From Xanthobacteraceae bacterium (GTDB lineage Bacteria > Pseudomonadota > Alphaproteobacteria > Rhizobiales > Xanthobacteraceae): a stretch of 7,264 nt of DNA. The notes beneath the pieces are model-generated. The model worked only from the letters and a program-made list of their open reading frames with translations, had not been told where the DNA came from and searched no databases. The stretch covers positions 1-7,264 of the forward strand of contig JASHRR010000040.1 in NCBI GenBank assembly GCA_030037185.1. Reading direction: 5' to 3'. Shown here piece after piece: positions 1 to 6,516 of this stretch. The number at the start of each line of letters is the position of its first letter. The stretch's first letter is position 1. A program made the translations under genes and the position numbers.

Positions 1-1466
1 AGCCGGCCTGCGTCAGCGTGAATCCCTTCCGGTGGGCCCGCATTGTCGGAGCTCGTCTTGGCAACCGCCGGCGCAGGTGCAGCCGCGAGCGGCACGTCGG
101 CTCCGCTTTGAGCGGTGACGCGCCAGATGCGACCGTGGACGTCGTCCGAAATATACAGCGAGCCGTCGGGCTCCATCGCCAGGCCAGTCGGCCGATAGGC
201 GGCCCGGCCAGGCTCCTTGAAGGTGCCCGCGAAGCCATCGGCAAAGACGACAAAGCTTCCCGATGCCTTGCCGTCTTTTAGGGGCTGGAAGACGACGTTG
301 TAGCCGCCTTGCGGAGCCGGCGCGCGATTCCACGAGCCGTGGAAGGCGACGAAGGCGCCGCCCCGGTAAGCCACGGGGAATGCCGTGCCTGTGTAGATCA
401 AGAGGTCGTTCGGCGCCCAATGCGCTGGAAAGAAGGCTACCGGTCCCTTCTTGTTGGCGCAAACGCCAACTTTTGCGCCATCACCGCCGTATTCCGGCGC
501 CAGCATGAGCTTCTGTTGAAATCCGTCGAAATAGCACTCCGGCCAGCCATAGTCGGCGCCCTGCTGCAGCTCGACGACTTCCTCAGCCGGCAGTTCGGCG
601 CTTTGCTCCGGCTTGTAGAGACTCGGCCAGTTTTGCGAAAGTTGGTCGCGCCCATGCTGAGTCACGAAAAGACGGCCGGATGAATCCAACGCAAAGCCCT
701 CGCCATTACGGATACCGGTCGCATACCGCTCCGCCGGCGAGAAATGCTGGTCGGTCTTGTTGGCATCATACCGCCACGTCCCACCGCGCGTCTCGAGTTC
801 CGTACAGGGCTCATGTCCGGGAGAGCCCTTCACGCGATTGTCAGCTTGGCATGCATTGGTGGCGGAGCCGAGATCGACATAGAGGTGCCCCGCCGCATCG
901 ATCACGAAAGGATGCATGGGGTGGTCCCCAGTCAGCGGCAAGCCTGAGACGACAGTCTCCGGTGACCCGTTCGGCACTATGGACTGAGAATCAGTCGGAA
1001 GTGCGTAGCGGATGATCTTGTCGTTCTGCTCGACAAAGAGGGCGCCTTTATAGAAGGCGATGCCGGTGCCGCCCGCCGATCCTTCTGGAACACCAGGCCC
1101 AAAGCGCTCGATTTCGTCGGCACGGCCGTTGCCGCTGCTGTCCCTCAGCGCCACAATGAAACCACCCGCCGGCGGCGTGTCGTTGCGGTAGTAGCGGCCG
1201 CTCCAGGTGTTGACGTAGAGCACCCGGTTGGGCGCGACCACCATGTGGCGAACGTGACCTAGATTGTCGGCGAAGATCGTTGCACAAAAGCCCGGAGAAA
1301 GCGTGATGCCGCTATTGCCGGCGCACGCCCTTGCGGCTGTGCCATTTGTCTGAGCGAATGCCGGTGGCCCGCCCGTAGCCAAAGTGACGACAAGGAAGGA
1401 GACGGAAGAAAAAACGCCAGTGCGACAACGCCGCATGGTTCGCAAGATCTCTTGATCCGCCATCAT
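1..1466 (-). CDS. PQQ-dependent sugar dehydrogenase (L-sorbosone dehydrogenase-like), 3' end outside window
   Basis: The minus strand reads open for 488 codons from ATG-ATG at 1466-1461 to the left edge with no stop, so the C-terminus is missing. The protein is a secreted beta-propeller of the soluble glucose/sorbosone dehydrogenase family (COG2133 type). Such enzymes oxidise aldoses or sorbosone in the periplasm with PQQ and pass electrons to cytochrome c. Residues 11-38 form a signal peptide with cleavage near PAFA|Q. Family-like blocks follow in order: a possible calcium loop DSSGNGRADE (109-118), DHPMHPF (181-187), RNGEGFALD (253-261), TQHGRDQL (269-276), HGSWNR (376-381) and YISDDVHGRIWRV (438-450). 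GGGAG lies 6 bases before the second ATG (1463), which is therefore the more likely start. The last visible residues (PPEGIHADAG, Pro/Ala-rich linker before it) suggest a further domain, possibly cytochrome c, beyond the edge; this is inference. No frameshift is visible. Confidence 0.9.
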   Translation of the reverse strand, partial: MMADQEILRTMRRCRTGVFSSVSFLVVTLATGGPPAFAQTNGTAARACAGNSGITLSPGFCATIFADNLGHVRHMVVAPNRVLYVNTWSGRYYRNDTPPAGGFIVALRDSSGNGRADEIERFGPGVPEGSAGGTGIAFYKGALFVEQNDKIIRYALPTDSQSIVPNGSPETVVSGLPLTGDHPMHPFVIDAAGHLYVDLGSATNACQADNRVKGSPGHEPCTELETRGGTWRYDANKTDQHFSPAERYATGIRNGEGFALDSSGRLFVTQHGRDQLSQNWPSLYKPEQSAELPAEEVVELQQGADYGWPECYFDGFQQKLMLAPEYGGDGAKVGVCANKKGPVAFFPAHWAPNDLLIYTGTAFPVAYRGGAFVAFHGSWNRAPAPQGGYNVVFQPLKDGKASGSFVVFADGFAGTFKEPGRAAYRPTGLAMEPDGSLYISDDVHGRIWRVTAQSGADVPLAAAPAPAVAKTSSDNAGPPEGIHADAGR

Positions 1467-1636
1467 ATGCTCCCGTGATGCTCCGACGCCCGGCTGCTTA
1501 ACGTCCCTGACCTACTCGGCAGGATGATCGACGACGACGGTATCGCACAAAGTTCGCTTTAACTTCGGTCATTCATGTGGCAACAAACCGCGCAGACAAG
1601 CCCCGCCGAACCGCCAGGCCGATCAAGCCACACGTG

Positions 1637-1664
1637 ATGCTAGTGTGCGATGGACCCCAGTCAA
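1637..1664 (-). promoter_or_regulatory. weak sigma-70-like promoter candidate for the sugar dehydrogenase
   Basis: On the minus strand TTGACT (1664-1659) and TAGCAT (1642-1637) are separated by 16 bases. The -35 box matches 5 of 6 bases of the TTGACA consensus and the -10 box 4 of 6. It would leave a leader of about 165 bases before the dehydrogenase start. Alphaproteobacterial -10 boxes are loose, so this is only a candidate. Confidence 0.25.
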
Positions 1665-1681
1665 TGGATATATACATGACT

Positions 1682-1719
1682 TGACGAAGGGTGCCGACGC
1701 CGTACGTCGGGCTTCGTCA
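1682..1719. repeat. nested inverted repeat / strong hairpin, possible terminator
   Basis: The outer arms TGACGAAG (1682-1689) and CTTCGTCA (1712-1719) are perfectly complementary over 8 bases. Inside them CCGACG (1694-1699) and CGTCGG (1705-1710) pair around a 5-base loop. No T-run follows on either strand, so a classic intrinsic terminator is not proven. It lies between the RND remnant and the dehydrogenase promoter candidate, where a minus-strand terminator would make sense. A protein-binding dyad is the alternative. Confidence 0.45.
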
Positions 1720-1856
1720 GGATGTTCGCCGAGGGGGCTGCCGCCGGGTGTTCGGCTGGGGTAGGAAAGTGGCGGCCACGCCAATTCGGACCCTCGTGGT
1801 CTATGCGACATCACTCCGCACAACATTGCGGACCGACCTTCCACCGGGAGGCTGTT

Positions 1857-2141
1857 TCATCCTCCTTCGCCAGGATCGGCCGCCGAACAGCTAGCGCGTG
1901 TCTGCTTGTGCTGAACCATTGCGAAAATCGACGGCAAAACGATCAGTGTCGCGAAGGTGGCGCCGACGAGGCCGCCGATAACCGCGCGGCCGAGCGGAGC
2001 GGTTTGGCCGCCGCCTTCGCCAAGTCGGGCAGCCATCGGCAGCATGCCGGCGATGCCTTCCACGGCCGCGGCGGAGACAAGCGCCCCGTCAAGGCGCGGA
2101 CCGAAGCTCGCGGGACCGATTTGCGCCTGGGCGGCGCCGAA
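1857..2141 (-). pseudogene. C-terminal remnant of an RND-family efflux permease
   Basis: The minus frame is open from just after a TAA (2144-2142) to a TGA at 1859-1857, 94 residues with no credible start. The segment [19 protein letters not shown] followed by [21 protein letters not shown] is the characteristic last two transmembrane segments of AcrB/MexF-type RND pumps; family members usually have LG before LGEGGEQ. The stretch [11 protein letters not shown] before it resembles a degraded RLRPILMTxxA motif. RND permeases are about 1,000-1,100 residues, so roughly nine tenths is missing. The fragment starts 20 bases after the porin stop, suggesting that a deletion or recombination joined the porin to the tail of a former efflux gene. 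There is no sign of a signal or ribosome site, so it is unlikely to make a working protein. The family call is strong; the mechanism is inference. Confidence 0.75.
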
Positions 2142-2161
2142 TTACTTTCCAGGGAAAACGA

Positions 2162-3730
2162 TCAGAACGTGTAACGAGCACCAACCGTCGGAGCAACGTT
2201 GTTGTTGTAGAAATAGGGAACGCCGGGGCCGTGAGGAATGGCGATGGCGAGACCGCCGGTGACGTCGGAATACGCAATCCCGGCATAAACGTCGAAACGC
2301 TTGGTCAAGTGATAATCCGCATAGAGCGAAACCTCGTCCAGCGTGCCCGCGCAGGAAGTGCGGAATCCGACGAGGGGCGAGCAGGTCGACGGAACACGGA
2401 AGTCGTTCTGTATCTCATGATAGTAGGACAAAGTGATGTCGGTCTGGCTATTGAAGGCGTATTTCACACCGGTCCACATGACCTGCACGATCTTGGGAGA
2501 ATCAAGATTGTTGTCTTCGACGCCGCTCAAGAGATAACCGCCCTGGGCCGCGGCGCCAATGCCCAATGGGTCCGCCGGGTTAACCATCCGGATGTATTCG
2601 TAGCCACCAAAGAACTTGAACTGGTCCCAGGTATATTTGCCGGCGACCATAACTGCGCTGTTGTCGGTGACGATGCCATATTCGGTGTTGGCCGTTCCGA
2701 TTAGGTTGGCCCCGGTGATGGGGTTTGTATTGATGCTGTCGGTGGTCGACTGATAAGGCGCCGGACTTCCAGGCCCCAGCAAGGGGTTGACGACGCTGAT
2801 CGCCTGGTTGACATGTTGGAAGACGACGTCCCCCGAAAAGTTGCGGTAGTCTCCGCCGAAATCAAATCCAAAGGCGGAGTTATGCGCCTGTTCGGGCGTA
2901 CAGGTCGAGGCCGTCCAGGTGGCGGAGGCGGAGTAGCAGCCGCCCGAACCGTCGGCGAATTTATACATCGCGCCGAAATGCACCGGGCCATAAGCGACGC
3001 GATATTTGATGGCGTCGTCCCAACGGGTGTCCTGGGTGTCGCCGCCGCCGGCCATCAGACCATTATAGCCGATGAACGAAAAGGAATAGGCGCCGCCGGC
3101 CGGATCGTAAGCGAGCATCGCATCGGTGCCCAGTGCGCGCTGACGACCGAAGGTCAGCCCGCCGAAAACCAAGGACGATACGCCGGCATAGATTTCGTCG
3201 TTGAAGACTTGGCCCGCGCGCGCGCCGTCGCCGACGTTCGAATAGGCGTTCCTGGGGAGGCCGTTGTTGATGATGTTGGCGGCCGCCTGGTTGGCGAGTT
3301 GACCGGACTGCGGATTGATGCCGGTCGAAGCGTTGAACACGGCGGACCAGCCATACGCAATCTCTTCTATGCCCTTGATGCCCAGGCCCGTCTGCGACAG
3401 GTTGTTCGGCGCGATGAGGAATCGAGAACTGCTGCCGTTCCGGTTGACCAGCGATTCGCCTTCATAATTAACGCCGTTCGGGGGTGTGCCGTGGCTGACC
3501 CAACCCGCGCCGATGTCATATGCACCGTACAGGGTGATGCCGTGCCAGGTCAGCGAGCAATCGGTGTTGCGGAAATCCTCAAAGCTCGTGCAGCCTGTGT
3601 TGGTGGGCGGCGCGGCCTTGGTCGGATAGGGGAGCGAAGGATCGGGGAGCGGAGCATCGGCGGCCCGCGCGGATGTCGCAATCGCGGCCACCGCCGTACA
3701 AGCAAGCAGGATACGCTTTGCGGTTCTCAC
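2162..3730 (-). CDS. outer-membrane porin, Gram-negative general porin type
   Basis: An intact 522-residue protein starting at GTG 3730-3728 and ending in TGA 2164-2162. The signal peptide is residues 1-23 (MRTAKRILLACTAVAAI...), cleaved at ARA|AD. A short proline-rich segment follows (24-42), then a beta-barrel rich in alternating aromatic and polar residues with many YGxxDxG and FGG turns. It ends in GARYTF, a terminal Phe signature used for outer-membrane barrel assembly. Cysteines occur in close pairs (NTGC...TDC near 47/58, CYSASATWTASTC, CSPLVGFRTSC), as in a class of alphaproteobacterial porins, and could form surface-loop disulphides. It would let small hydrophilic solutes diffuse across the outer membrane; the substrate cannot be read. 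GGGGGGG lies 7 bases before GTG and is the likely ribosome site; no ATG fits better. The gene appears monocistronic, with only the RND remnant downstream. Confidence 0.92.
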   Translation of the reverse strand: MRTAKRILLACTAVAAIATSARAADAPLPDPSLPYPTKAAPPTNTGCTSFEDFRNTDCSLTWHGITLYGAYDIGAGWVSHGTPPNGVNYEGESLVNRNGSSSRFLIAPNNLSQTGLGIKGIEEIAYGWSAVFNASTGINPQSGQLANQAAANIINNGLPRNAYSNVGDGARAGQVFNDEIYAGVSSLVFGGLTFGRQRALGTDAMLAYDPAGGAYSFSFIGYNGLMAGGGDTQDTRWDDAIKYRVAYGPVHFGAMYKFADGSGGCYSASATWTASTCTPEQAHNSAFGFDFGGDYRNFSGDVVFQHVNQAISVVNPLLGPGSPAPYQSTTDSINTNPITGANLIGTANTEYGIVTDNSAVMVAGKYTWDQFKFFGGYEYIRMVNPADPLGIGAAAQGGYLLSGVEDNNLDSPKIVQVMWTGVKYAFNSQTDITLSYYHEIQNDFRVPSTCSPLVGFRTSCAGTLDEVSLYADYHLTKRFDVYAGIAYSDVTGGLAIAIPHGPGVPYFYNNNVAPTVGARYTF

Positions 3731-3798
3731 TTGTCAGCCCCCCCTGGTCTCACGCTGTATTCACTAAGACATTACGACATTCCATTCCGGAACGAGCC

Positions 3799-3804
3799 TG
3801 TCAA
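3799..3804 (-). promoter_or_regulatory. candidate -35 box (TTGACA) for the porin gene
   Basis: A perfect TTGACA reads on the minus strand at 3804-3799, about 69 bases before the GTG start. Seventeen bases downstream the -10 position (AATGTC) is poor, so only the -35 element is convincing. The palindrome TTCCGGAA follows in the spacer, and a dyad GACTG-N11-CAGTC (3817-3837) lies just upstream. Either could be a regulator site. Confidence 0.3.
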
Positions 3805-4142
3805 TGTCGGATTCCCGACTGATTGCTATTTCCAGTCAGTGTGACATCAAGGCAACAGTGCAGCGGCAGAGTGCACACGCGGTGGTTCGTTCGTGGCGGC
3901 CGAAAGGCCGAGCCGCCCGAATATCTCGACGCTGCCGATCGCGGCCGCACCGCCCGATAGCCAGCAAGGGCCATTTGGGAAGCAGTCCGCTGCACGATGC
4001 TCCCCCCACCGGGGCGGCGGCGATGACGCCGTCAGCTTGACGTATCCGGCGCCCTGCCTGCGGGCGAATGCCAGGCGCTGAACATCACCCTGTCGTCTCT
4101 CGAGCCAGCGTCGCGTGCTGACCTGACGAGTGCTTGCAATTT

Positions 4143-4166
4143 CGCTATGTGCAGTGAAATATAGCG
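4143..4166 (+). promoter_or_regulatory. ModE-like Mo-box upstream of the cupin gene
   Basis: CGCTATGT (4143-4150), an 8-base spacer and ATATAGCG (4159-4166) form a 24-base dyad with one mismatch between arms. Its arm sequence and spacing equal the two other boxes in the window (6407-6430, 7006-7029). They also fit the ModE/Mop operator consensus as I remember it (CGnTATATA-N6-TATATnnCG). It ends 19 bases before the cupin start at 4186 and overlaps a plausible promoter (TTGCAA at about 4135-4140, AT-rich AATATA at about 4158-4163). A bound regulator would therefore block transcription. It is the weakest of the three sites because of the G in the left arm. Confidence 0.6.
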
Positions 4167-4185
4167 GAAAGCCATGGAGATCATC

Positions 4186-4921
4186 ATGCGGCTCACGACA
4201 ATCGGAATCCTTTTCACTGCGATGGTAATTGCGGTTCCAGCTGCGGCACAGCCTGCCTCTCCGACTGCAACCGTTCGTAAGGTGGTGGCCGCTACCAAGC
4301 TCTCGAATGTGACGAACGCACCGCTGTATTTCAAAGTCCAGAGCATCCGGGCAGAAGAGCAGTGTTTCGGGAGCTAACAGCGTGCTTTACCAGCTGTCTG
4401 GATCGACCGACGTCTCGCGTGCCGGCGAGACCAAGACGCTGAGTGCCGGAGACGGATTGTTGATTTCGGCCGGGGAGACCGCTGAGCTGAAGATCGTCAG
4501 TGGAGCGCCATCGGTCGTGCTTCAGTTCTTGCTCTCCACCGCTTCAGAGCTAGACCGGCCCACCGCAACGGGTGCGGCAGCGGTAAAGGAGTTGTACCGC
4601 ACCGCCGGGCCGATCCCCGATCTGAAGTCAGGCCCTTATGATCTCAACTTGACGCAGGTCACCTTCCCGGCCGAGATGCCTTCCAACGCGCCACACCATC
4701 GGTCGGGAGCCGCTCTCTACTACATCGTTTCGGGAACCGGCGCGAACACCGTCGACGGCAAGACGGAAGCAAAGGGACCCGGGTCGCTCGTCTACGAACC
4801 GTATGGTCTCGTGCATCAATGGGGCAATCCAGGCAACGAGCCGCTGACATTTGTCACCTTTAACATCAATCGCGAAGGTGTGGCTGCGGTGCTTCCGGGC
4901 GCACCGACGCGGACCCAATAG
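4186..4921 (+). pseudogene. secreted bicupin protein, interrupted by a frameshift
   Basis: The gene is read in two frames. Frame 1 (4186-4377) gives MRLTTIGILFTAMVIAVPAAA, a signal peptide cleaved near residue 21, then about 34 residues before a premature TAA. Frame 2 starts to make family-like sense at about GQKSSVSGANSVLYQ, around 4350. It then runs 179 residues from an internal GTG (4382) to TAG 4921. Together they form a two-cupin secreted protein. The first cupin (LYQLSGSTDVSRAGETKTL...GDGLLIS) lacks clear metal ligands. The second has HH before the strand LYYIVSGTG and a good second cupin motif PYGLVHQWGN (PxGxxHxxxN), so it may bind a metal. The start at 4186 is preferred over 4174 because GGAG lies 6 bases ahead and the signal peptide begins there. 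The break is near 4345-4352 and also seems to lack a few residues of the expected linker, suggesting a small deletion. Sequence error is the alternative. The substrate is unknown. Confidence 0.75.
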
Positions 4922-4997
4922 CCACGAGCCACTCGGGGAGGCACTGGGGAAACCTACCGGCTACCAGCAGATATCGCCGGCAACGTCGAGCGACACG

Positions 4998-5027
4998 ACG
5001 ACTATTGGAGTCGTGGGATCTGATCCC
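4998..5027. terminator. tandem hairpins between convergent cupin and DUF2325 genes
   Basis: ACGACT (4998-5003) pairs with AGTCGT (5009-5014) around a 5-base loop. Immediately next, GGGATC (5015-5020) and GATCCC (5022-5027) form a second near-perfect dyad. They sit in the 167-base gap where plus- and minus-strand transcription meet, a natural place for a bidirectional terminator. No T-run follows on either side, so the role is inferred from position. Confidence 0.3.
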
Positions 5028-5088
5028 TCGGAGGCGGCCGACAATATGCCGGCTGCAGTCACGCTGCGGGCCAACGGGATTAAAGAGA

Positions 5089-6399
5089 CTAATGTGTAGC
5101 CACCGCAAGCTCCGGCGGTTCGAAGGCCGCAAGGCCGGAAAGCAGGCTGGCGAGACTCGACGTCCGCAGAGGAATGAACGGCTTCGCCGACTGCCGACAT
5201 TGTCGCTTCAAAATGCCCATCGCGTCATGACTTATGCAGTCGATGGGAAAGACAGCGCAATCGGCTCGGCTGATGAGGCCCGGCAACAACGTCGTGCTGT
5301 GCTCGATTCCGCCGTCATGATAGAGTAACGCGCCACCGGCACGCTCCACGACGGCTCTTAGCTGCGGGACTTGATGGGCCCTTCCGCCGACGTAAAGCAC
5401 ATGGGCGCCGCTGAGTTTGGGCGTGCGGGAATTATTATCTTCCGCCAGCCAGTCATTGAGTTGGGCTTCGAGCAGCGCCAATTCACGACGCAGCCCTTCG
5501 CTCTCATCGCGCAAATCGCGCTGAGCACGTTCTGCTTGCGCAGCCATCAGCGTTGTCGACTGAAGTCGTCTTTCCAGTCGCTCGCGACATGTAATCTCCC
5601 GGGTCAGGCGGCGATCGAGATCGGTCAACGCATCTCTGGCGGCACGGGCGTCGTCGCTCGTCCCCCCCTCCGGAGAAGCTGGCGTCTGCGCGAGCACCCT
5701 GCTCAGCGCTGCGTTGAGCATCCGGATCTTATTATCGCGCTCGGTAAAGCCATCGCGGAGCTGCAACTGCTGCGCTTCGACCTTTGCCGACAACGCGGCA
5801 TTTTGTTCTTCCAGCTGGCAAAGCCTGCGAATATCCGCACGGTTGGCGGCGCCCACCATATGGGAAAGCATGTGCACATCACCAAAGGCCTTTCGCATTA
5901 TCGCCTCGGTTGCGGCGGGATGGCTGAGCACTCCCCAATAGGCGCCCGGTATATCGCCGCGCTTGAGCGCCGCCTCCCAAAGCTCGCGCAATGCGTCTTC
6001 ATTCTTGGCTTTGGCGAATTGCTTGATCGCCCCCTCGTGGCGATGGTCAAGAGCCTTCTGGATAAATTTGCCGCCTCCCTGCTGCCTGCCAGCGAGTGTT
6101 ACCCCCTGCTTGTGGAGGTCGTGGTCACTCGCGCTCTCAGCGTCGTGGACGCCGAGCTTGATCAACAGGCGGCGTATTTCTGCGTTGGAAAGGCAGGTGC
6201 CTATAATCGAGCAATGCATGCTGTGATGCATGTCCCAGATCGCCGTGCGCCTTCTGGAGGTCGGCGGGGTGAATTCGTCGGAGGACTCGTCGGGGCGGCG
6301 CACCTTCATGGGGATTGCGCTGCGCGAAACGGCCGGCGCTTCAGGCTGCAGGCCGTTCGAGAATAAAGTCGATAGGTAATCCCGGGCACGGTACGACAT
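5089..6399 (-). CDS. DUF2325 domain-containing protein with coiled coil, predicted Mo-box regulated
   Basis: A 436-residue cytoplasmic protein with no signal or membrane segment, ending in TAG 5091-5089. The C-terminal block (about 333-420: HVLYVGGRAHQVPQLRAVVE, YHDGG, PIDCISHDA, KPFIPLRTSS) matches the DUF2325 family as I know it. The middle (about 190-320) is charged and heptad-like, probably coiled coil. The N-terminal part (52-185) carries H58, H59, H62, C63 and C69 in MHHSMHCSIIGTCL, then DHDLHKQ, WGVLSHP and MLSHMVGAANR. This histidine- and cysteine-rich pattern could bind a metal or cofactor (inference). The ATG at 6399 is only 6 bases from the Mo-box dyad and has no Shine-Dalgarno sequence. 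ATG 6309 (MKVRRPDESS) is a credible alternative, since family members as I recall them start near that point. No biochemical role is established to my knowledge. The upstream box suggests expression when molybdate is scarce. Confidence 0.85.
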   Translation of the reverse strand: MSYRARDYLSTLFSNGLQPEAPAVSRSAIPMKVRRPDESSDEFTPPTSRRRTAIWDMHHSMHCSIIGTCLSNAEIRRLLIKLGVHDAESASDHDLHKQGVTLAGRQQGGGKFIQKALDHRHEGAIKQFAKAKNEDALRELWEAALKRGDIPGAYWGVLSHPAATEAIMRKAFGDVHMLSHMVGAANRADIRRLCQLEEQNAALSAKVEAQQLQLRDGFTERDNKIRMLNAALSRVLAQTPASPEGGTSDDARAARDALTDLDRRLTREITCRERLERRLQSTTLMAAQAERAQRDLRDESEGLRRELALLEAQLNDWLAEDNNSRTPKLSGAHVLYVGGRAHQVPQLRAVVERAGGALLYHDGGIEHSTTLLPGLISRADCAVFPIDCISHDAMGILKRQCRQSAKPFIPLRTSSLASLLSGLAAFEPPELAVATH

Positions 6400-6406
6400 G
6401 CGCTCA

Positions 6407-6430
6407 CGCTATATCTGTTTATATATAGCG
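6407..6430 (-). promoter_or_regulatory. perfect ModE-like Mo-box upstream of the DUF2325 gene
   Basis: CGCTATAT (6407-6414), an 8-base spacer and ATATAGCG (6423-6430) are perfectly complementary, and the symmetry extends one more base on each side (6406-6431). It is the best of three such sites here. On the minus strand TATAAA (6423-6418) inside it could be the -10 element. Binding would then block RNA polymerase, and the leader would be only about a dozen bases. The match to the molybdate-responsive ModE/MopA/MopB operator consensus comes from remembered family knowledge. Binding is not shown. Confidence 0.75.
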
Positions 6431-6443
6431 TCACTGTCGCACA

Positions 6444-6512
6444 GATTGGTGATCCTGAAAAGGGGGCTCTTTTTTTGGGTCGCCTTCCCAAGCCTTTACA
6501 ACATCACCAATC
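6444..6512 (-). repeat. nested long inverted repeat / structured element upstream of the DUF2325 gene
   Basis: GATTGGTGAT (6444-6453) and ATCACCAATC (6503-6512) are perfect 10-base inverted arms 49 bases apart. Inside, on the minus strand, GGCT and TGGG pair with CCCA and AGCC around a 7-base loop, giving a nested stem. The element fills the gap between the stop of the gene at 6517 and the Mo-box. It could be a terminator or processing structure of the upstream transcript, a small structured RNA, or a miniature mobile element. The A7 tract is internal and does not follow the stem, so a standard intrinsic terminator is unlikely. Confidence 0.5.
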
Positions 6513-6516
6513 CGAC

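Larger units (their letters stand above)
1467..1856. other. non-coding intergenic stretch between the dehydrogenase and the RND remnant
   Basis: About 390 bases with no convincing gene. The short open frames on either strand are arginine-, proline- and serine-rich and look like chance. It holds a nested hairpin (1682-1719), a weak minus-strand promoter candidate (1637-1664) and a small hairpin TCCGCA-caacat-TGCGGA near 1815-1832. Read on the minus strand, the order is remnant end, hairpin, promoter candidate, dehydrogenase start. That fits a transcription boundary before the dehydrogenase. Confidence 0.6.
3731..4185. other. intergenic region between divergent porin and cupin genes
   Basis: About 455 bases separate the porin and cupin starts. 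The porin side (3731-3840) carries the G7 ribosome site, a TTGACA box and a small dyad. The cupin side ends with a ModE-like box (4143-4166). The middle (about 3850-4140) holds a GNRA-type hairpin, CGGCC-GAAA-GGCCG (3897-3910), but no gene I can support. Open frames there on both strands have poor codon character and no recognisable domain. Confidence 0.55.

Noticed and set aside
13..462. 149-residue minus-strand open frame inside the dehydrogenase
   Set aside because: Arginine-rich shadow of the dehydrogenase frame, which is continuous through this region.
1623..1894. Small open frames on both strands in the 1467-1856 gap
   Set aside because: Low-complexity, Arg/Pro/Ser-rich, overlapping the hairpin, no ribosome sites.
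2813..3844. 343-residue plus-strand open frame opposite the porin
   Set aside because: Antisense shadow of the porin; no domain recognisable, and the porin has signal peptide, barrel pattern and terminal Phe.
3895..3917. GC-rich hairpin with GAAA tetraloop as a terminator
   Set aside because: No gene ends next to it and no T-run follows; GC-rich DNA gives such stems often.
3845..4110. Open frames on both strands in the porin-cupin gap, including a minus frame containing SGGAAAIGSVEIFGRLGL
   Set aside because: Protein-like in places but no start, ribosome site or recognisable family; not enough to call a gene or remnant.
5371..6366. 331-residue plus-strand open frame opposite the DUF2325 gene
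   Set aside because: Antisense shadow of a recognisable DUF2325 protein.
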